Source: Alphaproteobacteria bacterium (GTDB lineage Bacteria > Pseudomonadota > Alphaproteobacteria > ATCC43930 > CGMCC-115725). Taken from it: 17,295 nt of DNA. Position numbers and translations under genes: made by a program. The stretch is taken from assembly GCA_030039975.1 (NCBI GenBank), contig JASHUO010000484.1, positions 1-17,295 of the forward strand, written 5' to 3'. Shown here in pieces: positions 7,457-14,273 of the stretch; the stretch's first letter is position 1, and every line of letters begins with the position of its first letter. The notes under the pieces were generated by a model. The model did not search any database and was not told where the DNA came from. It was given only the letters and a program-made list of their open reading frames with translations.

Positions 7457-8809
7457 ATGAAGACCACAACGGTTTCGCGTCGCAAATTTATCAAGCGCGC
7501 GGCATTGGCGACGACTGCTGCCGTTGCAGCACCTTACATGCGCACTTCTTATTCGGCCGGCAAGCTCACGCTTGGCTGCTGGGACCATTGGGTCCCCGGC
7601 GCCAATGACACGCTGACCGCGATCGTCAATGAGTGGGGTGCGCAGAACCACGTCGAAACGCATATCGACTACATCACCTCGGTCGGCGACAAGGATCTGC
7701 TGACGGCCAGCGCCGAAGCGGAAGCGAAGACCGGCCACGACATCATGCAGCACCGCGCCTGGCAGGTTCAGGTGCACCGCGACGTGCTCGAGCCGGTCGA
7801 CGACGTGATCGACCGTCTGGTCAAGGATCATGGGCCGATCGCCACGATCAGCGAGTATCTGGCCAAGGATCACCATGGCAAATGGAAGGGTGTGCCGACG
7901 GTGGTCGGCAGCCAGGTGAAGCCCTGCTGCTCGCGGATCGATCTCTACAAGCAATATTGCGGCGTCGACGTCACCAAGATGTTCCCCTTCGGCGACAATC
8001 GCGACAAGACGCTGGTCGATAGCTGGAACTGGGATCTCTATCTCACGACGGCGGAGAAGCTGTTCAAGGGCGGCTATCCCGTCGGCCTTCCCATGGGTCA
8101 GACCAGCGATGCGATCGACTGGGTGGGCGCGCTCTTCCGCTCCTATGGCGCGGTCTTCGTCGACGAGAAGGACAACATCGCCGTCGACAGCGCTGAGACC
8201 CGCGCGGCGCTTGAATACGCGCAGAAGCTGATGAAGTTCAACCCGCCCGATGTCTATGCCTGGGACGATGCCGGCAACAACAAATGGCTCATCTCCGGCA
8301 AGGGTTCGAGCATCATGAACCCGCCCAGCGCCTGGTCGGTGGCCAAGCGCGACAACATCAAGGTCGCCGAGCAGTGCTGGACGCACGATATGCCGCGCGG
8401 CGCGAAAGGCCGGTTCGCCCCCTATCTGCCTTTCTACTACGGCGTGTGGACTTTCGCTCAGAACCAGTCGGCGGCCAAGGATCTCATCCACTACATCGTC
8501 GACAAGCCACAGGCGAAGCGGCAGGTGCAGGCATCGAACGGCTACGACCTGCCGGCGTTCAAGAGCTACTACGATTTCGACACCTGGAAAACGGTCGAAC
8601 CGCCCAAGGGCACGGTCTACAACTACCCGCCGCGCGGCGACGAAGAGCTCAGCATCACCGGCTACCCGGCCCGGCCCGATGTGGCGGCGCAGATCTACAA
8701 CCAGTCGCTGCAGACGGTGATGATCGGCAAGGTGACGCAGGGCGGCGAGAAGATCGACGACGTCGTCAAATGGGCGAAGAACGAGTGCGAGGGCTATCTG
8801 CGCAGCTAA
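7457..8809 (+). CDS. Tat-exported ABC transporter solute-binding protein
   Basis: 450 residues of the extracellular solute-binding protein family 1 type (MalE/UgpB-like). The N-terminus carries a twin-arginine signal, VSRRKFIKRAALATT, with Arg8-Arg9 followed by a short Ala-rich segment. Cleavage is likely near residue 34, so the protein should fold in the cytoplasm and be exported to the periplasm by Tat. The mature part has the two-lobe features of the family (WDLYLTTAEKLFKGG; GKGSSIMNPPSAWSV). Six cysteines (41, 157, 158, 168, 307, 444) are many for a periplasmic binding protein. It is followed by two permease genes and an ATPase gene, so it is the receptor of an importer. The ligand is unknown: a carbohydrate or polyol is usual for this class, but nothing in the sequence decides it. 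Confidence 0.9.
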   Translation: MKTTTVSRRKFIKRAALATTAAVAAPYMRTSYSAGKLTLGCWDHWVPGANDTLTAIVNEWGAQNHVETHIDYITSVGDKDLLTASAEAEAKTGHDIMQHRAWQVQVHRDVLEPVDDVIDRLVKDHGPIATISEYLAKDHHGKWKGVPTVVGSQVKPCCSRIDLYKQYCGVDVTKMFPFGDNRDKTLVDSWNWDLYLTTAEKLFKGGYPVGLPMGQTSDAIDWVGALFRSYGAVFVDEKDNIAVDSAETRAALEYAQKLMKFNPPDVYAWDDAGNNKWLISGKGSSIMNPPSAWSVAKRDNIKVAEQCWTHDMPRGAKGRFAPYLPFYYGVWTFAQNQSAAKDLIHYIVDKPQAKRQVQASNGYDLPAFKSYYDFDTWKTVEPPKGTVYNYPPRGDEELSITGYPARPDVAAQIYNQSLQTVMIGKVTQGGEKIDDVVKWAKNECEGYLRS

Positions 8810-8838
8810 GGCTTGGCGGACGGCGTAGTCTATCGCAG

Positions 8839-8867
8839 CGGCGCGGTGTGGCCTCCACGCCGCGCCG
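8839..8867 (+). promoter_or_regulatory. strong 13-bp hairpin between binding-protein and permease genes
   Basis: CGGCGCGGTGTGG pairs with CCACGCCGCGCCG through 13 consecutive pairs (one G-U) around a CCT loop, 30 nt after the binding-protein stop. No U-run follows, so it is not a classical terminator. Such intercistronic hairpins, as after malE, shield the upstream message from 3' decay and lower downstream expression, giving excess binding protein over permease. That function is inferred. Confidence 0.7.
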
Positions 8868-8909
8868 GTGCGCGCCGAGAAGCCCGTCGCTGGTGGGAGT
8901 GAGAATGTC

Positions 8910-9851
8910 ATGAGCGATACGATTCCGCGGACTGCGGCATCGGGCAATACGGCAGCGGCAATAGCACGTCCGGGCAGCCTCTACCGCATGTCGCGGCAAC
9001 GCTCGACGATTGCGTTCCTCTTCGCGCTGCCCCTCCTCGTCGTCATCGGCGGGCTCATCGTCTATCCCGGCGTCTACGCGATGTATCTGTCGACGCTTAA
9101 CACGCGGATGAACAGGTTCATCGGCTTGGGTAATTACACATTCCTGTTCAGTCGAGACACGTTCTGGATGGTGGTGGAGCAGAGTTGCCTCTTCGCCATC
9201 ACGGCCGTGATCTTCAAGGCGCTCATCGGCATCGTCACCGCCCACCTCGTCAACAATCTGCCGAGCAAAGGCCAACGCAAGTGGCGCGGCATGCTCCTCA
9301 TTCCCTGGGTCATGCCGCTATCGCTCAGCACTCTCGGTTGGCGCTGGCTGCTTGATCCGACCTACAGCGCCTTTAACTGGCTCTTCGCTCAGGTCGGCGG
9401 ACCCCAGATCGGCTGGCTCAGTGATCCAATGTGGGCGCGCTTCTCTGCCATTCTGGTCAATGTCTGGTTCGGCGCTCCCTTCTTCCTGATCATGTATCTC
9501 GCTGCGCTCAAATCGGTACCCGGCGAGCTCTACGAAGCGGCGTCGATCGACGGCGCCACTGCCTGGCAGAAGCTCATTCACGTGACACTGCCGATGATGC
9601 GCAACATCATCTCGATCACCGTCCTGTTCTCGCTCATCGTCACTTTCGCCAATTACGACATCGTCAACGTGCTCACCGCGGGTGGTCCGCGCAATATGAC
9701 GCATGTCTTCGCCACCTGGGCCTTCCAACTCGGCATCGCTAGCGGCGACATCCCACTGGGCGCTTCGGTGTCGCTCTTCATGTTCCCGATTCTGGGCGTC
9801 TGCGCGTTTTTCATCCTGCGCGGCGTGCGCCAGCGCGGAAGGGAGATTTGA
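8910..9851 (+). CDS. ABC importer permease, MalF/UgpA type
   Basis: 313 residues, six predicted membrane segments at about 34-57, 90-112, 127-147, 176-199, 234-256 and 283-304. The EAA loop that docks onto the ATPase is at 209-228 (YEAASIDGATAWQKLIHVTL), with the conserved EAA, G and LP positions. It forms the inner-membrane channel together with the next gene product. The ATG at 8910 has GGGAG 10 nt upstream; an out-of-frame ATG lies 5 nt earlier. It follows the binding-protein gene after 100 nt that hold a strong hairpin. Its TGA shares one base with the ATG of the second permease gene (TGATG), so those two are translationally coupled. The substrate is not determinable. Confidence 0.93.
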   Translation: MSDTIPRTAASGNTAAAIARPGSLYRMSRQRSTIAFLFALPLLVVIGGLIVYPGVYAMYLSTLNTRMNRFIGLGNYTFLFSRDTFWMVVEQSCLFAITAVIFKALIGIVTAHLVNNLPSKGQRKWRGMLLIPWVMPLSLSTLGWRWLLDPTYSAFNWLFAQVGGPQIGWLSDPMWARFSAILVNVWFGAPFFLIMYLAALKSVPGELYEAASIDGATAWQKLIHVTLPMMRNIISITVLFSLIVTFANYDIVNVLTAGGPRNMTHVFATWAFQLGIASGDIPLGASVSLFMFPILGVCAFFILRGVRQRGREI

Positions 9852-10741
9852 TGACCGCGGTCACCGCCGATACCGCATCAATCGTCAAAGGCGGCAGCCT
9901 GCGCCGCAGCCGGCGCTGGGCGCTCATCACCTCCTATGTCTGCCTCGGGCTTTTCGCAATCTTCTTTCTGACGCCGCCCTTCTACGCTCTGGTCACTGCA
10001 ACCAAGAGCACCGAGGAGATCTCGAACCAGAATACCAGTCCCTGGCTACCGTCGATGTCGCCGACGCTGTCCAACATCGAGACGCTGTGGACGCAGACCG
10101 ACTTCCCGATCTACCTCAGGAACAGCGCCGTCGTGACGGTCTGCGTTGTGGCCATCACCATGGTGATTGCCGTGCCCGCGGCATTCTCGCTTGGACGGAT
10201 GAAGTTCTGGGGCTCCGGGGTTCTCGCCACCGGTGTGTTCCTTACCTATCTCGTTCCCGACACCCTGCTCTTCCTGCCACTCTTCAAGGTTGTCGGCTCC
10301 TTCGGGCTGCTCAATTCCTACTGGGGCCTGGTTCTCGTGTATCCGACCCTGACGGTCCCGTTCTGCACCTGGATCATGATCGGCTATTTCCAAAGCATCC
10401 CCAAAGAGCTTGATGAGGCGGCGCTGATCGACGGCGCCAATCATCTGCAGATGCTGTTCAAGATTTTCATTCCGGTAGCGCTGCCGGGGCTCATCGCCGC
10501 CACCATCTTCGCTTTCACCGCCTGCTGGGCGGAGTTCGTTTATCCGATGGCTTTTATCTTCACCTCCAGCCAGCAGGTACTGACTGCGGGAACGATTACG
10601 ACGCTGGTCAAAGCCGACGTGTATCAATGGGGCATGATCATGACCGCTCAACTGATCGCGGCGATGCCGCCCCTCATCCTCTACGCCTTCCTCATGGACT
10701 ACTACATCGCCGGGCTCACCGCCGGCGCGACGAAGGGATAA
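9851..10741 (+). CDS. ABC importer permease, MalG/UgpE type
   Basis: 296 residues with a first membrane segment at about 24-50 and five more to about 286, a periplasmic loop after the first segment (KSTEEISNQNT), and an EAA loop at 189-208 (EAALIDGANHLQMLFKIFIP). This is the second half of the heterodimeric channel. The ATG at 9851 overlaps the preceding TGA by one base, and a purine-rich ribosome site (GGAAGGGAGA) lies inside the end of the upstream gene. The TAA is only 5 nt before the ATPase start, so the three membrane and ATPase genes form one tight transcription unit. Confidence 0.93.
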   Translation: MTAVTADTASIVKGGSLRRSRRWALITSYVCLGLFAIFFLTPPFYALVTATKSTEEISNQNTSPWLPSMSPTLSNIETLWTQTDFPIYLRNSAVVTVCVVAITMVIAVPAAFSLGRMKFWGSGVLATGVFLTYLVPDTLLFLPLFKVVGSFGLLNSYWGLVLVYPTLTVPFCTWIMIGYFQSIPKELDEAALIDGANHLQMLFKIFIPVALPGLIAATIFAFTACWAEFVYPMAFIFTSSQQVLTAGTITTLVKADVYQWGMIMTAQLIAAMPPLILYAFLMDYYIAGLTAGATKG

Positions 10742-10746
10742 GCGCC

Positions 10747-11883
10747 ATGGCACAAGTGACGCTCAACAAGGTTGTCAAGAAGTTCGACCAGACCGAGGCG
10801 GTGCGTGGCATCGATCTCGACATCGCGGACCAGGAATTCGTGGTGCTGGTCGGGCCGTCCGGCTGCGGCAAGAGCACCACGCTGCGCATGATCGCGGGGC
10901 TGGAGGAAACCACGGCCGGTGAGATCGTGATCGGCGGGCAGATCGTCAACGATTTGCCGCCCAAGGATCGCGACATCGCCATGGTGTTTCAGAACTATGC
11001 CCTCTATCCACACATGACCGTCTTCGAGAACATGTCTTTCGGCCTTCGGCTGAAGAAGTTCCCAAAAGCGGAGATCAAGCAGCGGGTCGAGCGCGCCGCG
11101 CGCATCCTCGACATCACCGAGCTGCTCCAACGCCGACCGCGCCAGCTGTCGGGCGGCCAGCGCCAGCGCGTCGCCATGGGCCGCGCCATTGTACGCAATC
11201 CCAAGGTCTTCCTGTTCGACGAGCCGCTGTCGAACCTCGATGCCAAGCTCCGCGTGCAGATGCGCACTGAGATCAAGAAGGTGCACCAGCAGGTTCGCAC
11301 CACGACGGTCTATGTCACGCATGACCAGGTGGAGGCCATGACACTGGCCGACCGGGTCGTGGTGATGAATGGTGGCCTGATCGAGCAGATCGGCACGCCG
11401 CACGAGCTTTACCACACGCCGAAGACACGGTTCGTCGCGGGGTTCATCGGCTCGCCGGCGATGAATTTCCTGCCCTGTCGGCTGGTCGAGCATTCCGGTG
11501 CACTTTCGGCGCAGATGGGCGGCGGCCTGACGCTGCCGGTCCCGGCCGAGCGCAGCGCCACCTACCGGTCGTACCTCAATCGCGACCTGATTTTCGGCAT
11601 CCGCCCCGAGCACGTCACCGAGACGCGCTCCTACGGCGCCGGTGCCGAGTTCACCATGCCAGTCGATGTCGTCGAGCCCATGGGCATGGAGACGATGATC
11701 TATTTCGTCGTCGACGGCGCCGAGGTCTGCGCCCGTGTGAGCCCTGAAGCGGCACTGCAGCCCGGCGAACGCATGCGCTTCATGGCCGACATGCGCCATA
11801 TGCACCTGATTGACCCCGAAAACGACGGCGTGATCGAGGTGCCGGCGTCGGCGCGCGTCAACGGGGCGGCTACCGCGGCTTAG
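10747..11883 (+). CDS. ABC importer ATPase, MalK/UgpC type
   Basis: 378 residues. Walker A GPSGCGKST is at 36-44, the Q-loop in MVFQNYALYPHM, the signature LSGGQ at 134-138, Walker B FLFDEP with Asp158 and catalytic Glu159, the D-loop SNLDAK, and the switch His192 (VTHDQ). After about residue 235 comes the MalK-like OB/TOBE regulatory domain (GFIGSPAMNFLPC; FGIRPEHVTE). It powers uptake through the two permeases upstream. The ATG at 10747 has AAGGGA 8 nt before it, overlapping the end of the permease gene. The TAG stop (11881-11883) overlaps the TAA stop of the convergent VOC gene. MalK-type ATPases often serve several importers, so family membership does not give the substrate. Confidence 0.96.
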   Translation: MAQVTLNKVVKKFDQTEAVRGIDLDIADQEFVVLVGPSGCGKSTTLRMIAGLEETTAGEIVIGGQIVNDLPPKDRDIAMVFQNYALYPHMTVFENMSFGLRLKKFPKAEIKQRVERAARILDITELLQRRPRQLSGGQRQRVAMGRAIVRNPKVFLFDEPLSNLDAKLRVQMRTEIKKVHQQVRTTTVYVTHDQVEAMTLADRVVVMNGGLIEQIGTPHELYHTPKTRFVAGFIGSPAMNFLPCRLVEHSGALSAQMGGGLTLPVPAERSATYRSYLNRDLIFGIRPEHVTETRSYGAGAEFTMPVDVVEPMGMETMIYFVVDGAEVCARVSPEAALQPGERMRFMADMRHMHLIDPENDGVIEVPASARVNGAATAA

Positions 11884-12827
11884 GCGCAGATTCGGTTCAG
11901 CATCTTCTCCGGCGGCCGCTCGCCCCATTGCGAGACGAAGCCGTCTTCGGCAGAGATCAAATTGGAGCCGTTTCGCGCATTGAGCCGATCCGTATCGGTC
12001 CAGTGCTCATGCGTGCGACCCCACGGATCGGCCCAGTAGTCATAAATCTGGCTGCCGAGCAAGTGGCGGCCAAAGCCCCACATATGCTCATATTTGCCCT
12101 TCTGCCGCAGATGCTCGTGGCCGAGGAAGACATCGTCGACGTCCAAAACCTCGAAGGAAAGATGGTTCAGCCCGGCTTTCTCATGCTGCAGGCAGAAGAA
12201 GACGTGATGGTCGACATAGTCCTCGCCGCAGTCGCAGCGGTTGAAGGAGCCGATGATGTGGTCCTTGCTGCCGGCATAGACATCGTCGGAGCAGATAAGG
12301 CCGAGCGTATCGCGAAACCAGTCCACCGTCTCGCGCAGGCGCGGCGTTCCCATCACGCCGTGACCGATCCGCTTCACATGCGCCGCGCCGCGTTGCAGCC
12401 TCATCAGCTCGCCGGGCCGCTTCAGCGCCTCGCTGCCTGTATTCATCAGCTGACGCGGCACTTGGAGCGGCGCCACCGATTCGATCCCGTAAACGACCTC
12501 GATCTGGTAGCCGTTGGGCTCCTTGAGGCGAACACGCTTGCCGCCGCCGGGCTCATCGATGCTCTCGACCGGCGAGGTGCCGGGCAGCTTCGCCAAGCGG
12601 TCGAGATCCTCCTCGCGGGCGGCATGCCAGGCGAGCCCGACGAAACGCGGCTCGCCCAGCTCTGTCACATGAAGGTGATGGACGGGATCGGTCCCGCGCA
12701 TGTAGAGCGCCTTGCTTGTGCGCGCCGCCCGGACCATGCCGAAATCGGTGAGAAACTCTTCCATCAGGTCGAGATCCGGCGCGCGCAGCCGGCCATAGGC
12801 GATGTCCCTGACCTTGATCGTCGGCAT
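11880..12827 (-). CDS. two-domain VOC protein, probable type I extradiol ring-cleavage dioxygenase
   Basis: 315 residues made of two VOC modules, about 5-130 and 148-290. The second carries His156 (IGHGVM), His222 (LNHLSFEV) and Glu274 (GRTHEHW). These are spaced 66 and 52 residues apart, against 64 and 50 for the Fe(II) ligands His146, His210 and Glu260 of BphC (family knowledge). GSQIYDYWADPWG precedes the Glu, as in that class. The likely role is Fe(II)-dependent meta-cleavage of a catechol-type ring in the cytoplasm; the substrate is unknown. The ATG at 12827 has AGGGAGGA 4 nt upstream, which fixes it over a longer open frame to 12890. It lies 75 nt downstream of dcd on the same strand and converges on the importer ATPase gene with overlapping stops. 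No other ring-cleavage pathway gene is adjacent. Confidence 0.82.
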   Translation of the reverse strand: MPTIKVRDIAYGRLRAPDLDLMEEFLTDFGMVRAARTSKALYMRGTDPVHHLHVTELGEPRFVGLAWHAAREEDLDRLAKLPGTSPVESIDEPGGGKRVRLKEPNGYQIEVVYGIESVAPLQVPRQLMNTGSEALKRPGELMRLQRGAAHVKRIGHGVMGTPRLRETVDWFRDTLGLICSDDVYAGSKDHIIGSFNRCDCGEDYVDHHVFFCLQHEKAGLNHLSFEVLDVDDVFLGHEHLRQKGKYEHMWGFGRHLLGSQIYDYWADPWGRTHEHWTDTDRLNARNGSNLISAEDGFVSQWGERPPEKMLNRICA

Positions 12828-12831
12828 TTGT

Positions 12832-12839
12832 TCCTCCCT
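12832..12839 (-). promoter_or_regulatory. ribosome binding site of the two-domain VOC gene
   Basis: Minus-strand AGGGAGGA lies 4 nt before the ATG at 12827-12825. It decides the start at MPTIKVRDIAYG rather than the upstream in-frame codons, whose translation has no family resemblance. Confidence 0.75.
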
Positions 12840-12902
12840 GAAGCCGCCAAACCCCTGGGATGAGTATGACGCCGACGCCCGCCAGGGCAAGCCTTACAGG
12901 CG

Positions 12903-14078
12903 TCAGCCGGTAAATGGCCGGAAATGCTTGGCCAGCGCCAGCCCTTGATTTTGGTAATTGGATTTGATGCTGACGCCATAGATCCGATCGGGATGCCCGG
13001 CCATTCGTTCATAACGCAGCCAAGCGACCGTCTGGCCGTGCTCGAGCATGAACGGAACTTCGTGTGAGCGGACCTCCAGCACAGCGCGGCTGCCGCCGGC
13101 GCGCCCGTTCCAGCCGAAGCCGGGATCGAAGAACCCGGCATAATGCACGCGATATTCGCCGGAGCGGGTGTAGTAAGGCACCATCTCCGCCGCAAGGTCG
13201 GGTGGCACCCCCACCTCCTCGGCGGTCGCAAGAATGTAGAACTCGTCCGGGTCGAGGATCAGCGTTGCCTCGCGGTGATAGGTTAGGCGCTCCCAATAGT
13301 CATGCGGGTCGTAGGCGCCCAGCGCGTCGATGTCGATCTTGTCGGTATGCTTCTTGGCGCGATAGCCGATGACGCTCCCTTGACCCTGGCCTTTGAGGTC
13401 GATGGTCACGGGCACGAGATTATCTCTGATCTGATGGCGTGTGCCGTCTGCACGCACGAGCTGGCCTTCGTCATAGAGGCGATGCAGCTCGCTCACGGCG
13501 ATGATCGGATTACCGCGTTGGAAGCGCAGCTGATTGAGCCGCGAGCCCTGGCGCGCGACGATGCTGAAGGTCTGCGGAGCGATCTCCAGGTAAAGGGGAC
13601 CTTCATAGCCGCGCTCGATCTGGTCGAACGCGGTGCCGCGGTCGGTTATGAGGCGCGTGAGCACGTCGAGCCTGCCGGTCGAGCTTTTCGGGTTCGCAAA
13701 GCCCATGACCCCACCGCTGAGACGCACCCTTTCCATGAGCGGCACGACATAGACGCAGCCGCGCTCGAGCACCGCGCCTTCGGCAAGGTCGAGGGGATAC
13801 CCCCCCATTTCCTTGACCTTGTCCATGACGCTGGCTTCGGCGCCCGGCAGGAAGCTGGCCCGCACGCGATAGGCATGATGGCCGAGACGCAGATCCATGC
13901 TCGCCGGCTGGATCTGTGCCGGCTCGATCTCGGGCGCGGCGGTGATCTCGCGGGCGCGGATCATCGCCATGATTGCCTGATAGGGCAGCACGCCGGTTCC
14001 CATCCGCTGCGCGAGCCCGACCGAGCCTGTATCCGCCGAAGCGAAGACCGAGGGCGCTATGCCGACGCTTTCCGTCAT
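12903..14078 (-). CDS. dcd: 2'-deoxycytidine 5'-triphosphate deaminase, long tandem form
   Basis: 391 residues from the ATG at 14078. The first dUTPase-like half carries IQPASMDLRLG, the active-site segment NPKSSTGRLDVLTR and the catalytic-type Glu165 in LYLEIAP. A second half of similar fold follows (about 220-385; YTRSGEYRVHYAGFFDPGFGW, then HGQTVAWLRYERM). This is the long form of about 360-390 residues found in alphaproteobacteria, against about 190 in E. coli Dcd. It deaminates dCTP to dUTP, the source of dUMP for thymidylate synthesis. The start is not certain: GAGGA lies 11 nt before this ATG, an in-frame ATG at 14117 exists, and homology begins clearly only near residue 30. It sits 195 nt downstream of dnaE2 and 75 nt upstream of the VOC gene. 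Confidence 0.92.
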   Translation of the reverse strand: MTESVGIAPSVFASADTGSVGLAQRMGTGVLPYQAIMAMIRAREITAAPEIEPAQIQPASMDLRLGHHAYRVRASFLPGAEASVMDKVKEMGGYPLDLAEGAVLERGCVYVVPLMERVRLSGGVMGFANPKSSTGRLDVLTRLITDRGTAFDQIERGYEGPLYLEIAPQTFSIVARQGSRLNQLRFQRGNPIIAVSELHRLYDEGQLVRADGTRHQIRDNLVPVTIDLKGQGQGSVIGYRAKKHTDKIDIDALGAYDPHDYWERLTYHREATLILDPDEFYILATAEEVGVPPDLAAEMVPYYTRSGEYRVHYAGFFDPGFGWNGRAGGSRAVLEVRSHEVPFMLEHGQTVAWLRYERMAGHPDRIYGVSIKSNYQNQGLALAKHFRPFTG

Positions 14079-14219
14079 TGTGTCTGTTGTCCTCACGGTG
14101 TGGGGCGGATGGTGCAACGGATCGCAGGCGCGATCAAATGATTACCATTCAGATTCAATCCCCCACCTCCGCCGACCCCGGCCTTTTGCTATGGCGTTGA
14201 GATAACATGATATTGGCGA

Positions 14220-14237
14220 TTATCCCCGCTATCCACA
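14220..14237 (+). promoter_or_regulatory. two adjacent DnaA-box-like 9-mers
   Basis: TTATCCCCG (7 of 9 to the consensus TTATCCACA) is followed directly by CTATCCACA (8 of 9), in the 195-nt spacer between dnaE2 and dcd. A weak CCAC/GTGG dyad partly overlaps on the right (14233-14246). The rest of the spacer shows no terminator hairpin with a U-run and no convincing promoter. This may be a DnaA-responsive site for dcd or chance. Confidence 0.25.
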
Positions 14238-14273
14238 AACAGGTGGTAGTGAGCAATGGTGGACAAGCTGCGC

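Noticed and set aside
7172..8947. 591-codon open frame antisense to the binding-protein gene
   Set aside because: It lies opposite a clear gene with a Tat signal and ribosome site. Its composition (rich in Arg, Val, Asp and Ala, low complexity) is that of an antisense shadow at high GC.
10702..11928. 408-codon open frame antisense to the ATPase gene
   Set aside because: It is a shadow of a fully motif-supported ATPase; its start lies in another convergent gene's end.
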